64,000 nucleotides of DNA from Gammaproteobacteria bacterium HGW-Gammaproteobacteria-15 (GCA_002840125.1 PGZF01000005.1:620001-684000); one strand, 5' to 3'; positions 34,258 through 44,661 are shown, counted from the first letter of the stretch. Numbers and translations: made by a program. The notes: generated by a model from the letters alone, not told the origin.

Positions 34258-35979
34258 TTAATAGCCGGGTAGCTGCTTATACAAACCACCACTTAAATTG
34301 ATTTGTTGCTGTGGGATCGGCAGATACTCGTCGCGCCCGGCAGTGAACAAGGCTTGCTGTAAATAAGGCTTACGGGTGCGTTCAACTTCAAGGTAAGTAT
34401 CTAATGTCTGTTTCGCTACGCCCCAGCGCACCAGGTCAAAGAAACGGTGTCCTTCCAGGCCAAGTTCTAACCGTCGCTCCATCCGTAATGCCCGGCGGGC
34501 TTGCTCTTGTGACGTAAATGCAGTGTAAAGTCCGACATTGTAAATACTGGCATTGTTCAGCATTGCTGTGCTGTTCATAGCCCGGCTGCGTAACCGGTTG
34601 ATGATTTGCAAGGCTTCATCCAGACGATTTAATTCGATCAGCGCCTCTGCTTTCCACAGCAACACATCGGCAAAACGGATCAACACCGTATTCATCGAAA
34701 ACACCGGGAAGGGCCCGTTTTGTATACGACATTCACAATCCGGATGCTCCAGCTCTTTCATCGAAATGAAATTGCCGTAAACCGCCGGCGCCCGTGCCCA
34801 TGCATTGCCATTTAAAATCATCAGCTCGCTGTCATATTTAAACGGTTTACCTTGCATGGCAACGGTATGGTCTAACCGGGGATCAACCGCATCTTGCATC
34901 AGTACATAATTAGTGGTGTTAAAGCTGTCAAACTGCGGCAACCCCTGAGCATCGGTTTTAAACGCATTAACGAAATTCTCTGTCGGCACATGAAAACCAC
35001 AGCAACCAAAGCCGCCCTGCAAAGGCGCATTCAATGCTGTTGGCCAGGAACCACGGCCATCCGGCGAACCGTCATTGCGTGAGCGCTGAATGGCAAACAC
35101 CGACTCTTTGCTGTTTTCAAAACGGTGCAAAAAGTTTTGTCCGAAGTCATCCTGTAAACCGTAAACACCGGCGCCTTCAATATCATCCACCAGATCGACC
35201 ACCGTTTGCAGTTTCTCCAGCTCAATGTTGACGACCTGATGCAGATCATTTTGCTCATAAGCCTGATATAGCTTGGTTTTCGCCAGATAAGCTTTGGCGC
35301 TTAACTGATTGGCCCGGCCGATTTCACTCTGTGCAACCGGTAAATTGTCGGCGGCAAACTGGAAATCTGCGGCGATTTTGTCCCACAATTGCTGGTCGGT
35401 TAAATCAAAGTTCGTCTGCGCTTTAATCTGCTCTGATGACATCGTTTCATCAACATAAGGGATATGCTTGTGGTGTATCTTCAGATCAAAATAAAAGACA
35501 GCCCGCAAAAACCTCAGCTCAGCCTCACGAATAGTCTTTTTCGCAAACTGCGCCTCTGTGGTATTAGCCAGTGCCTGTAAAGCGGTATTGGCTCTTGAGA
35601 TGGCGGTGTAGTTCCTTACCCACTTCTTGTTATTCAGGTCGACAAAATCCGGTGGGTAAGACTCCATATCAGCAATAATCGACGTATACATCGACAGCGC
35701 ATGGTAGGCAAATATGTCGCCAGGCCCATTGCCGCCTTTATGGGCATCGCCGGCCCGCAAATTACCTGTGGGCCAAAGAAAGTTTGGCGCGGTATAGTGA
35801 TCATTGCCAAGGTAAGCGTAGGTGGCCGTCACCAACCCTTCTATATTGCCACCGTTGGTAATTTGCTCTTCCGTTAAGGTGCCTTGTGGTGATTGCTCAA
35901 GATCGCCGCCACACCCCGCTACTGCCAGCAATACAGTGCCGGCAACAATCATTACACCTGCTTTTAGTTTGTTATACAT
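34258..35979 (-). CDS. SusD/RagB-family glycan-binding lipoprotein
   Basis: A 573-residue surface lipoprotein: signal peptide with lipobox LAVAGC (Cys23), an N-terminal segment rich in the SusD signature (LTEEQITNGGNIEGLVTATYAYLG), the internal tetratricopeptide-like helices and the hallmark C-terminal motif GLEGHRFFDLVRWG, followed by the usual YLPIPQQQINLSGG. SusD caps the SusC barrel and binds oligosaccharide. The pair is standard for Bacteroidetes but unusual in a gammaproteobacterium. It starts 26 bases after the SusC stop. Glycan specificity (fructan) is inferred from the two flanking GH32 genes. Confidence 0.9.
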   Translation of the reverse strand: MYNKLKAGVMIVAGTVLLAVAGCGGDLEQSPQGTLTEEQITNGGNIEGLVTATYAYLGNDHYTAPNFLWPTGNLRAGDAHKGGNGPGDIFAYHALSMYTSIIADMESYPPDFVDLNNKKWVRNYTAISRANTALQALANTTEAQFAKKTIREAELRFLRAVFYFDLKIHHKHIPYVDETMSSEQIKAQTNFDLTDQQLWDKIAADFQFAADNLPVAQSEIGRANQLSAKAYLAKTKLYQAYEQNDLHQVVNIELEKLQTVVDLVDDIEGAGVYGLQDDFGQNFLHRFENSKESVFAIQRSRNDGSPDGRGSWPTALNAPLQGGFGCCGFHVPTENFVNAFKTDAQGLPQFDSFNTTNYVLMQDAVDPRLDHTVAMQGKPFKYDSELMILNGNAWARAPAVYGNFISMKELEHPDCECRIQNGPFPVFSMNTVLIRFADVLLWKAEALIELNRLDEALQIINRLRSRAMNSTAMLNNASIYNVGLYTAFTSQEQARRALRMERRLELGLEGHRFFDLVRWGVAKQTLDTYLEVERTRKPYLQQALFTAGRDEYLPIPQQQINLSGGLYKQLPGY

Positions 35980-36005
35980 AATTCATGTCCTCTTTAAGCA
36001 TCAAC

Positions 36006-38966
36006 TCAGAATGTCATCGACAGACCCAGGGTCACGGTTCTAGGAATGGGGAATACACTGTTCGGCGCCTCAGGATCCTGACTTAAGGTGCCACTTGGCG
36101 TTATCGTCAGTAAGTTCTGTGCACTTAAGTAAACCCTTGCATCAAGAATTGCCGGGTCGATGTTGTATGCGATAGAAAGATTGCGCAGCTTCAGATATGA
36201 AGCACTTTCCCAGTAGAAACTGGACTCTCTGGCTTCATTGTTGTTATCCAGTAAGGTTAATGCCGGCACATTGCTGCCGGTATTATCTGCTGTCCAGGCA
36301 TTCAGTGTCCTGTCACCATAGTTAGAGCCGATATTCAGTGAGGTGAAATCAGTAAACAAGCGCCAGCTGTTACGGACACTGCCGCCTTTCACACCTTGCC
36401 AGAACATATTGAAGTCCCAACGCCCGTAGGTTAGCGTGAAATTCAGGCCGTAGATAAAATCCGGATCGGTATTGGTAAAGAAATCCTGATCCTGATCGTT
36501 AATAACACCATCACCATTAAGGTCAACATAACGTATCCGGCCAGGGGCCGCGCCAGGCTGGCTGGCATGTGCGGCAACTTCTTCGGCACTTTGAAACAGG
36601 CCATCGGTAACATAACCAAATACCGAATTTACCGACTTGCCCAGAATGGTTTTATCCCGGCCGTTACCGCCAAAAGAGTTCACCACCGAGTCAGGCAGCG
36701 CAATGACTTTGTTTTTTGCGGTTGAAATATTGCCGGTAATATCAAACGTAAAGTTCCCCAGGCTGGCCACAGTAAACTCATCGGTATAACCCAGCATCAG
36801 CTCGATACCGGTGTTTTCTATGGTGCCGCCGTTGACGATCATCTGCGCACCTTCGCCCTCTGTCGCCAGTGGCTGCGTTGTGGTCAGAATATCTTCGGTG
36901 CGCTTTCTGAACCAGTCAAAGCTGCCGTATAACGCACTGTCAAAGAAGTCAAAATCCACCCCCAGGTTCAGCTGGGTCGATGTTTCCCACTTTAAGTCCG
37001 GGTTACCGGAACTGACCTTGGCAAAGCCAGACGGTAGGTTGCCCTGATCACTGCCAGCTAAATCGTATGCGGTGCCTTCATCCTGTTCATTGGTAAACAG
37101 TGACTGGGTGGCGTAACGTGATTGAAAGATGGAGGAGGTCGCCCGGGTATTAATTTCTTGGTTACCATTTTGTCCCCAGCTGGCTCTGAATTTCAGTTGG
37201 TTCATTGCAGCAAACTTAAAGAAATCCTCATCCGAAACACGCCAGCCTACCGACGCAGCGGGGAAGTTACCCCACTGATTATTCTGGCCAAAACGGGATG
37301 AACCATCGCGGCGCAATGTAAAAGACGCCAGATACTTTCTGTCATAGTCATAATCGAGTTTGGTAAAGTAAGATTTCAGCGTCCATGCATCAGCAAAGCC
37401 GTTGGCAGTAATGCCGCTGGTTGCCTGCTCTAAAAAGGCATAATCACGGTCTTGTGACGCAAAACCGGAACCGGAAGCGCTAAAAAACTCACTCTCAAAC
37501 TCAACCGTTTCATTACCCACCAACAGGGTAAACATATGATCATAATTCAGTAAGTATTTGTACTCAGCGGTATTTGACCAGACAGTGGTTTTGTTCCAGT
37601 CGTCCGTCACAGTAAGACGGTCATTAAAGTTCAGGCTGCCGGCCTGAAACGCTTTGGTGAAATTACGAAACTTAAAATTGCCATAGCTCAGGCCATAGTT
37701 GGTGCGAAGCGTTAAATCATCCAGCGGCAGATATTCGACATAAACATTGCCAAGCACCTTGTTAAATCTGTTGGTGTTGTCTTTGTTCATTTCCAACAGC
37801 CGTACCGGATTATCACGGTCTGTGATACCGGCAGTTGGCCCGCCCCAGCCAGTGCCGTCTTCAGTGCGGATTGGGATAATAGACTGTTGCTCAATCGCCA
37901 GGCCAAGAATGCCGCCAGCCAGGTCGTTGACCAGATTCTGCTTCTGATCAGTCAGGGCCAGGTTTTCACCTACCCGCACTTTGCCGTCAAATAGCTCAAC
38001 ATGTGAATTAACCCGGCCGCTGATGCGGGTAAATTCAGAGCTTTTCACTACGCCATTGCGATCAAGATACCCAAATGAGGCATACACCGCAGAAGTATCA
38101 CTGGCGCTGGAATAAGCCAGGTTTAAATCTTTTGATGTAGAACGCCGGGTCACTTCATCAAACCAGTCGGTATCGGCCGGGCGCATGGTTTGCGCACTGT
38201 CAATGTAAGTGTTCAGAATGACATTATTAAGCTGCGGATTATCGTAGTCACCGTTCCAGTCGTACTGATACAGCGGGCTGACATTATTCGGGTTAGCCCT
38301 GTCGTTAACGGCTGCGCGCCAGACAACTTCGGCACGTTGCTTGGTATTTAGCGGATTGAGGTCGTACTCAAAATCTTCCGTTGAGGTGTTTAATTTCACT
38401 TCAAACTTTGAATCACTGCGGCCTTTCTTGGTGGTGATAATAATGACGCCATTCGCCGCCCGTGCCCCGTAAATACTCGCGCTGGCCGCATCACGCAATA
38501 CCACCAGGGATTCAATATCGTTACTGTTAATTTCGTGCAGACCGGAGTTCATCGGCACACCATCTACCACGTATAACGGGTCGTTGTACCCCAGCGGTCC
38601 AAGCCCCTGGCCGCGAATTTTTACCTGAGCGGTTGAATTTGGATTACCGTTGGTCAGGATCTGCACGCCAGGCACCCGCCCTTGCAAATTCTGCATAATA
38701 TTGGCTGAGGACAAATCTTTCACATCGGCGATTTTCACATCGACTGCGGCGCCGGTAATATCTTCCTGCCGCGTACTGCTGTAACCAACCACCACTATGG
38801 TTTCAACTTCTTTCTCTTTTTTCTCCACAGCGCGTCGTTGCGCTTCAGAGTCTTGCTGCTGAACGACCAACTCATCAGGTACTGAGTCCTGTTGCACCTG
38901 CGCTGCCAGTCCTGCACTTTGCAAGGCGCAACATAGTGCACTTAACGCAAAAGTTTGTTTTTTCAT
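36006..38966 (-). CDS. SusC/RagA-family TonB-linked outer-membrane transporter
   Basis: About 986 residues from the ATG at 38966 (MKKQTFALSALCCALQ), signal peptide ending near AAQ. The TonB box ETIVVVGYSS is followed by a SusC-type plug (DITGAAVDVKIADV; GRVPGVQILTNGNPNS; VVDGVPMNSG; ASASIYGARAANGVIIITTKKG) and a large barrel ending VTLGLSMTF. It lacks the ~75-residue carboxypeptidase-regulatory-like domain that precedes the plug in most Bacteroidetes SusC proteins; only a charged linker (VEKKEKEVE) joins signal peptide and plug. Partner of the SusD next door; imports oligosaccharides using TonB energy. Confidence 0.92.
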   Translation of the reverse strand: MKKQTFALSALCCALQSAGLAAQVQQDSVPDELVVQQQDSEAQRRAVEKKEKEVETIVVVGYSSTRQEDITGAAVDVKIADVKDLSSANIMQNLQGRVPGVQILTNGNPNSTAQVKIRGQGLGPLGYNDPLYVVDGVPMNSGLHEINSNDIESLVVLRDAASASIYGARAANGVIIITTKKGRSDSKFEVKLNTSTEDFEYDLNPLNTKQRAEVVWRAAVNDRANPNNVSPLYQYDWNGDYDNPQLNNVILNTYIDSAQTMRPADTDWFDEVTRRSTSKDLNLAYSSASDTSAVYASFGYLDRNGVVKSSEFTRISGRVNSHVELFDGKVRVGENLALTDQKQNLVNDLAGGILGLAIEQQSIIPIRTEDGTGWGGPTAGITDRDNPVRLLEMNKDNTNRFNKVLGNVYVEYLPLDDLTLRTNYGLSYGNFKFRNFTKAFQAGSLNFNDRLTVTDDWNKTTVWSNTAEYKYLLNYDHMFTLLVGNETVEFESEFFSASGSGFASQDRDYAFLEQATSGITANGFADAWTLKSYFTKLDYDYDRKYLASFTLRRDGSSRFGQNNQWGNFPAASVGWRVSDEDFFKFAAMNQLKFRASWGQNGNQEINTRATSSIFQSRYATQSLFTNEQDEGTAYDLAGSDQGNLPSGFAKVSSGNPDLKWETSTQLNLGVDFDFFDSALYGSFDWFRKRTEDILTTTQPLATEGEGAQMIVNGGTIENTGIELMLGYTDEFTVASLGNFTFDITGNISTAKNKVIALPDSVVNSFGGNGRDKTILGKSVNSVFGYVTDGLFQSAEEVAAHASQPGAAPGRIRYVDLNGDGVINDQDQDFFTNTDPDFIYGLNFTLTYGRWDFNMFWQGVKGGSVRNSWRLFTDFTSLNIGSNYGDRTLNAWTADNTGSNVPALTLLDNNNEARESSFYWESASYLKLRNLSIAYNIDPAILDARVYLSAQNLLTITPSGTLSQDPEAPNSVFPIPRTVTLGLSMTF

Positions 38967-39080
38967 AGTTCCCCCGTCTCGTTTTATTTTCTTCAGAGAC
39001 AGCATCGCCGTATCGGGCCAGCCGACATCAATTCTGCCTGGCCCCAAAGTTTGCTGTTATGAAGAAGTGATTTCTATTAG

Positions 39081-41873
39081 TTATTGTTTGTAGCGCTGCA
39101 ACCCGTTTACCGTGACTGGCTCATTCGCGGAATAAATGCCCACGTCATAGTCTGCCAAACCATACAACCGGAAGCTCAGTGCCTTATGCTGGTTGATATA
39201 GATAGCCCCGACACCCGCGAGCGGGTCAAGCAGGATCTCCAGCGCCACTCCCTGCTGTGCATCCAAAGGCAGTTGTACTGTCGGATAAGCCAGGTTGTGG
39301 CCGGCCGGTTCTGCTTGGTAGCTGACGACACCGGTCGCACTGTTTATCTCGATAAAAACATTACTTTCTGTTTGGTCAGCGTTAACTTTGCGCAGTTGCA
39401 CACCGAAAATTGCATCACTGACAGCAGAGCTGATCTGCAAACTTAGTCTGTTCTTTACCGCCAACTTTTGCAGCGTAAAGGCTGCATCTGCATTCAGCAG
39501 CAGTTGCTCGTTTTGCGCTGAGACACTGCCTTGGGTCCAAATAGTATCTACCGGCACAGGCTCTGCTAACGCCTGCTTCAGCTTTTGTGGCAGTTCAACC
39601 TGCAACCTGCCAGCAATATGGCGAACCTGGTGCACCATAAGATCACCACCCCAGTCATATTTGTTGCCATCCATACGGCCTTCAGTGTGCGCAACCCAGC
39701 CAAACAGCAAGCGCTCATCGCCGGTGCCAGCCGTTCTGGCGGCATAAAATGCCCGGCCATCCACGGCGTCAAAATCCGGTTTGCTCCATACACCATCAAC
39801 CTGCTGCAGGTATTTCACCTGGCGCGATTCATCGCGCTGATCGGAGTAAACAATAAAAGGGATACCATCAAGACTAAAATAGTCGGGCACTTCAAGGTTC
39901 AGGGCCGAATCTTCCAGATAAAGCGGCGCTTGAGGCGTCCAGTTCTGCAAATCTGTTGACGTGTACAAGCCGATAGCTGCCTGATTGTTGTAGCGGGACG
40001 TGATCAGCATCCAGTAGTTTTGCTGCTGTGCATTCCAGACCACCATAGGATCACGGAAGTCGTAATCACTGTAGCCTGCCGAACCGGAAAACTGCTCGCC
40101 AGGTGATACGGCCCAGTTATATAAATCTGTACCGGTCGACTGGGCCCGCATCACCACTTCAACCGGCGTCAGATTCTTATTGTGCCCGGTATAGAACAGG
40201 TGCAACTGACCATTTTCAGCTTTAATTACACTGCCGGAGCCCAGCCATTGATCTGCTGCATTGGCCGCGCCGGATGCTGATAGCACCTCCCGTGGGAAGC
40301 TGGACGTTATTAAATCGTCAGTCTTAACCACCGACCAGGAGTGATTGCCAATATTCTGCAGGTAGTAAATGTAGTAACTGCCGTTGTGATAAAACGGGTT
40401 AGGATCGCCCATATCAAGCTTCAGCGCCTGATCATGCCCGCCAACTGTGCTGACAATCGAGTCTGTTGCCGGTTGAACGGCTGCAGACAGACTCTGCCTG
40501 ATTTCATCAACCAGAATAAACGCCAGTGCGGTATCGTCAGGATTGGCATCATGGCGGTCAATTATTTCAATCACTGCTTGTTGCCCGCTTAAACCCGATA
40601 CATCCCAACTTTGCCAGTCAACTTTATTTGCTTCGCCATTGCCTGAGGCGTGCCGGACTATTTTACCGTTGACCCGTAATACCATGGCTGTTGCCCGCGG
40701 ATGGTCAAATCGATTAGTACCGCCGCCAATCAGGAAATTAATGTATTTCTCGGTAATGGTGAAGGTAGGAGAAACCAAGGTGCCGGTGGCCGCGTCGCCA
40801 ATCCAGCCCAGTGCTGTGCCATCGCCGCTAAAACCATCCGCCCGGCTGGAAAATACCCGCTCACCGACATGATTAACAATGTCGGCGCCCCAAAAACCAC
40901 CATCCAGTTGCAGAAAGTCGCCGGTAGCATGAAACTCATGTTGCTGATAGGTATTAAACTGACCGCAACAGAACTCAAAACCAGCAATATGTTGTCCCGG
41001 CTCCGCCTGGCGGGTAAAGGCCGGTTTTCCGGCCGTGAGCGGGTTGGCGGCTAACTGAGCCGCAGCACCAACCTTGTCTGTTGCTACCGGCAGCGCCGCG
41101 GCTTTATCTGCTTTGCGAAACTCATCCGCCAGAATATATGGCACCGCTTGATCGGAGTTATCTGCCGGATGCAGGTCAATAAACCGGATCTGTCCGGTTT
41201 GCCCGGCAAGATCTGCCACATCCCAGCTATGCCAGGCCATTGCTGCAGCCTGATTATTACCATGGGCGTGCCGTACAACTTTATCATCAACCACCAGCAC
41301 CACAGCAGTGGCATTGGCGGTGTCAAAACGATTAGCCCCGCCGCCAATCAGAAAATTAATATACCGATGCGTGATCTCAAACGCCGGACTGTCAATAGTG
41401 CCGGTCGCTGCGCCACCTAACTGCTGTGCTGTGGTGTCTTGCTCATTATCAAAGCCATCGCCGTAACTGGAAAAAACCCGTTCACCAATCAGGCCAGCAA
41501 TGTCGGCCCCCCAGAAACCACCATCCAGCTTTAGAAAATCGCCGCTTGCGTTAGCAAAGCCATGCTGCTGATAAGTATCGTAGCCACCGCAACAAAACTC
41601 AAAGCCAGACACATTTTGCCCGGGGACATCTGAGCGCAGAAACAGACTGGCCCCCTCTGTAGCGGGATCATCAGATAAGGCGACATCAGTGTCTTCATCA
41701 CCATCATCTCCTGAACCGGGATTAAGCACGTCTTCAATGCTCTGACCTTCCTCCAGCACAATCAACCCGACCCCACTGTCAGGTACCTTTTTAGTATCCC
41801 CGCCACACCCCACTAATGACAAAGAGCTGAGACAAATAGAACCCAGTAGAAACAGACTATGTTTGCTCGCCAT
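39081..41873 (-). CDS. Large lipoprotein GH32 with two tandem N-terminal beta-sandwich modules (putative surface levanase)
   Basis: About 930 residues from the ATG at 41873. Lipobox LVGC (Cys23) and a DDGDEDTD-rich acidic linker, as in surface-exposed lipoproteins. Two ~175-residue repeats follow (~76-255 and ~286-461), each beginning with GQ..GFEFCCG..YQQH and carrying NFLIGGG.NRFD...A..V and SWDV..L.GQ, resembling the DUF4980-like module of Bacteroidetes GH32 proteins. The GH32 propeller begins near 485 with MGDPNP as a variant nucleophile motif, FRDPM (~607) and LEVPDYF as acid/base (E~661), and a C-terminal sandwich. Likely the surface endo-acting enzyme that feeds SusC/SusD. First gene of the operon. 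Confidence 0.88.
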   Translation of the reverse strand: MASKHSLFLLGSICLSSLSLVGCGGDTKKVPDSGVGLIVLEEGQSIEDVLNPGSGDDGDEDTDVALSDDPATEGASLFLRSDVPGQNVSGFEFCCGGYDTYQQHGFANASGDFLKLDGGFWGADIAGLIGERVFSSYGDGFDNEQDTTAQQLGGAATGTIDSPAFEITHRYINFLIGGGANRFDTANATAVVLVVDDKVVRHAHGNNQAAAMAWHSWDVADLAGQTGQIRFIDLHPADNSDQAVPYILADEFRKADKAAALPVATDKVGAAAQLAANPLTAGKPAFTRQAEPGQHIAGFEFCCGQFNTYQQHEFHATGDFLQLDGGFWGADIVNHVGERVFSSRADGFSGDGTALGWIGDAATGTLVSPTFTITEKYINFLIGGGTNRFDHPRATAMVLRVNGKIVRHASGNGEANKVDWQSWDVSGLSGQQAVIEIIDRHDANPDDTALAFILVDEIRQSLSAAVQPATDSIVSTVGGHDQALKLDMGDPNPFYHNGSYYIYYLQNIGNHSWSVVKTDDLITSSFPREVLSASGAANAADQWLGSGSVIKAENGQLHLFYTGHNKNLTPVEVVMRAQSTGTDLYNWAVSPGEQFSGSAGYSDYDFRDPMVVWNAQQQNYWMLITSRYNNQAAIGLYTSTDLQNWTPQAPLYLEDSALNLEVPDYFSLDGIPFIVYSDQRDESRQVKYLQQVDGVWSKPDFDAVDGRAFYAARTAGTGDERLLFGWVAHTEGRMDGNKYDWGGDLMVHQVRHIAGRLQVELPQKLKQALAEPVPVDTIWTQGSVSAQNEQLLLNADAAFTLQKLAVKNRLSLQISSAVSDAIFGVQLRKVNADQTESNVFIEINSATGVVSYQAEPAGHNLAYPTVQLPLDAQQGVALEILLDPLAGVGAIYINQHKALSFRLYGLADYDVGIYSANEPVTVNGLQRYKQ

Positions 41874-42300
41874 AAAACACCCTATCAAGTTTAGTTATTA
41901 TTTTTTGGAGGTCTGTTCCGGCGGTATTGGCCCTTTGCAGTATCAGCTAAGGGCAGTTTTCACATGCATGTTTGGAAACCGTCAATTTTCCTGTTTTGCA
42001 TACTGCACATTATTCGACCATCCACGCACCAATATACAACACAGTTTTAGTTAATCAAGTTTGACCAGTTCAGAAAAATGCAATAATTAAAAAATAATCA
42101 AGCGCCCGCTTTGAGGTTTATATTTATTTTCTTTTTAAAACAGTAATTTAATAATTAAAATTATAAATAACAAACCAAAAATAAAAAATAACATTGATTT
42201 AGTTAATAAGCTAAAACAGAATAGATGACATATAACAGAAAGCATGGTAATGCCAAGATGCGCGGCTCATTACTATTGACGAGGGGCGTTTGCACCTTAA
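41874..42300. promoter_or_regulatory. AT-rich divergent promoter region of the fructan locus
   Basis: About 425 bases separate the GH32 and fructokinase starts. No gene is visible on either strand. The part from ~42060 to 42240 is extremely A+T-rich, with runs such as TTAATAATTAAAATTATAAATAA, and the region holds three copies of TTTAGTTAWT (41890-41899, 42046-42055, 42198-42207), the third paired with an inverted CTAAA half-site. The fructokinase ribosome-binding site GGAG lies at the right end. Confidence 0.7.
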
Positions 42301-42318
42301 ATGAACACGGAGAACACT

Positions 42319-43254
42319 ATGATTGCGGTGCTGGGAGAGAACGTTGTTGATCTGTTAATGCAGCCTGATGGAAACTTTTGCCCTCATCTGGGGGGATCAC
42401 CGTTTAACGTTGCAATTGGCATTGCCAAGCAGGAAGTGCCTGTTACCTACCTTTCGCCCATTTCACAGGACAGGTTTGGTGACAACTTTCTACGCTATAT
42501 GCAAACACACGGCGTTGAATATGGTGCGCCGCATCGCTCAGCGCTACCAAGTTCGGCGGCTATCGTCACGTTAGATGCGCAGCGCCAGCCACATTATAGT
42601 ATTTACCGCCATCACGTTGCCGACAGGGATATCAGTACCGGGTTGCTGGTTTCTTGCCTGCCGGAAAAAACCCGCATATTGCACACCGGCTCTTTGGCGT
42701 TAGAACCAGAGGACCTGGCAAAAGTTAAAACACTGTTAGCTTTTGCCAAATCCAGAGGGGTCAGGATCAGCATAGACATTAATATCAGAATGGATTTTGT
42801 CACCGATAAAGCGGCCTACAGTGCTGGCATTGAAGAGTTGGTCCCACTTTGCGATTACGTTAAAGCAAGCGACGAAGACCTGATTAAACTGTACCCGGAC
42901 ATGTCGCTGAGTGATGCATTGGCAAAGTTTAAGTCGCTGATACCGGGTGCACTTTTTGCTTACACTGAAGGTGATAAGGGTGCACTTTTATGCACCCAAG
43001 CGATAGAAATTACGATGCCGGTAATACGTCCGGACGTATTCGGCGATACCGTGGGCGCCGGAGACACCTTTTACAGTATGCTGTTAGCTTATCTCTGGTC
43101 TGAAAACCTCGACACTATTGCTCCCTCATTGCTGTCAGATAAACAACTTAGCCCTGCACTGAAGCATGCCATTGTTGCCGCGAGCATCAATGTGTCCCGC
43201 CATGGCTGCATGCCGCCGAGCAAAGTTGAGGTTCAACAGAAACTGGCCTGCTGA
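42319..43254 (+). CDS. PfkB-family fructokinase
   Basis: A 311-residue cytoplasmic sugar kinase. N-terminal glycine-rich LGGSPFNVAIG, a substrate-contact region, and the C-terminal PfkB signature DTVGAGDTFYSML near residue 245 with the catalytic aspartate in GAGD. ATG 42319 is preferred to 42301 because GGAG sits eight bases before it. It would phosphorylate the fructose released by the GH32 enzymes and imported by the MFS protein. Divergent from the minus-strand operon, sharing its regulatory region. Confidence 0.9.
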   Translation: MIAVLGENVVDLLMQPDGNFCPHLGGSPFNVAIGIAKQEVPVTYLSPISQDRFGDNFLRYMQTHGVEYGAPHRSALPSSAAIVTLDAQRQPHYSIYRHHVADRDISTGLLVSCLPEKTRILHTGSLALEPEDLAKVKTLLAFAKSRGVRISIDINIRMDFVTDKAAYSAGIEELVPLCDYVKASDEDLIKLYPDMSLSDALAKFKSLIPGALFAYTEGDKGALLCTQAIEITMPVIRPDVFGDTVGAGDTFYSMLLAYLWSENLDTIAPSLLSDKQLSPALKHAIVAASINVSRHGCMPPSKVEVQQKLAC

Positions 43255-43394
43255 TGTCTTGCTGATTGATTTACTGCAATTAAACTCTGCGTACCGTTAG
43301 GGTACGTAGTATCATCATAGAAAAATGTGCCTTAACTGGTTATTATCACGGCAAATATGGCGTTTCGCCGTTCAACCGTTGTACAACCAAGATA

Positions 43395-44627
43395 ATGTGG
43401 AATTTTATGGGGCAAGGCAGTAATTCATCAACTCTCAGGCAGTACAATGAGCGCGTGGTTATTTCCGCCGTGCGTAAGGCTGGCGTCGCATCTAAACCGG
43501 ATCTGGCCAGAAGTATTGGTTTAACCCTGCAATCGTTAACCCGTATTGTCGATGCGTTAGAAGAAAAAGGGTTGCTGGAAAAATCTGGCCGGCGCAGTGT
43601 TGGTATTGGTCAGCCATCCAACCTGTACCAGATTAAAGCCGATGGCCTGTTTTCGGTTGGTATCAAGCTGGGCAGACAAAATATTGAGTATGTACTCTCT
43701 GACTTTGCCGGTCAGGTAATAGATAAAGCATCCCATCGTTATAAAGAACCCACTCCAGAGCAACTTATCGATAGCTTAAGTAGCGGCATTGAAGTGATGC
43801 TGGCCAAACTATCGCCGGCACAACGTCAGCGCTTTGTTGGTGTCGGTATTGCAATGCCGTGGTTTTTAGGCAATTGGGCCGCACAGCATGAAATGGCACC
43901 TGACATCGCGCAGCAGTGGGTTGATATCGATTTTGCCAGTGAATTGGAACAACGCCTGCCTTACAGCATATTCTTTGAAAATGACTGCTCAGCGGCCGCG
44001 GCGGCTGAGCTGTACTTTGGTCAGATAAAAGCGGCGAACAATTTCCTCTACATTTATATTGATACCTTTGTCGGCGGCGGCCTGGTACTCAATGGCAATC
44101 TGGAAAGAGGGGTGCATAGCAACGCCGCCAATCTGGCAACGTTACCTGTACCGCAGTCCAGGCTGGACAGCCAAAGCAACACCTCCGGCTGGGATACCTT
44201 AGTTAACCGGGCTTCGATAGCAACACTGCTCAGACACCTGCAGTTTCATCAGGTTAATATCGATAATATTGCCGATCTTGCAGATATTATTGATGACAAC
44301 CGGGCACTGGTGCATGACTGGATGCAGGACTGCGCAGAAGGCGTCGTATTCTGCATTATGTCTTGTGTCAGTTTCCTGGATTTAGAAAAGGTCGTCATTG
44401 ACTCCCAACTGCCAACCTTCTTATTAATTGAGCTTATCAGCATGATCAAAAGACGGTTGGCTGCGATGCCAACGTCCAATTTATTCGTGCCACAAATCGA
44501 AAAAGGCAGCCTGGGTGAAGATGCGATCGCCATTGGTGGTGCTATTTTGCCGCTTTATTCGCATTTCGCACCAGACCGCACAGTACTGTTAAAAGGCGGT
44601 GTGCCGGACAGGTTGCAACAGAAATAA
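43395..44627 (+). CDS. ROK-family transcriptional repressor
   Basis: A 410-residue regulator: winged helix-turn-helix at the N-terminus (SSTLRQYNERVVISAVRKAG; SKPDLARSIGLTLQSLTRIVD) and a ROK sugar-binding fold with GVGIAMPWFLG, NDCSAAAAAELYFG and YIDTFVGGGLVL. The zinc-binding CxCGxxGC cluster of classic NagC/Mlc proteins is absent. It lies between fructokinase and the MFS gene, so it is the likely controller of the fructan locus; the repeated TTTAGTTAWT sites are candidate operators. Start could also be ATG 43407. Confidence 0.9.
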   Translation: MWNFMGQGSNSSTLRQYNERVVISAVRKAGVASKPDLARSIGLTLQSLTRIVDALEEKGLLEKSGRRSVGIGQPSNLYQIKADGLFSVGIKLGRQNIEYVLSDFAGQVIDKASHRYKEPTPEQLIDSLSSGIEVMLAKLSPAQRQRFVGVGIAMPWFLGNWAAQHEMAPDIAQQWVDIDFASELEQRLPYSIFFENDCSAAAAAELYFGQIKAANNFLYIYIDTFVGGGLVLNGNLERGVHSNAANLATLPVPQSRLDSQSNTSGWDTLVNRASIATLLRHLQFHQVNIDNIADLADIIDDNRALVHDWMQDCAEGVVFCIMSCVSFLDLEKVVIDSQLPTFLLIELISMIKRRLAAMPTSNLFVPQIEKGSLGEDAIAIGGAILPLYSHFAPDRTVLLKGGVPDRLQQK

Positions 44628-44656
44628 CAGCATGGCGAATGGTACGCCATGCTGTT
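44626..44656. terminator. Bidirectional terminator between ROK and MFS genes
   Basis: AACAGCATGGCG and CGCCATGCTGTT form a perfect 12-bp stem around a 7-base loop, with AGGTTTTAC after it. The hairpin ends six bases before the stop of the convergent MFS gene. Confidence 0.85.
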
Positions 44657-44661
44657 AGGTT

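Noticed and set aside
42061-42240. Possible origin or small RNA in the AT-rich fructan promoter region
   Set aside because: No iterons, DnaA boxes or clear hairpin with T-run were seen; it is better explained as divergent promoter DNA.
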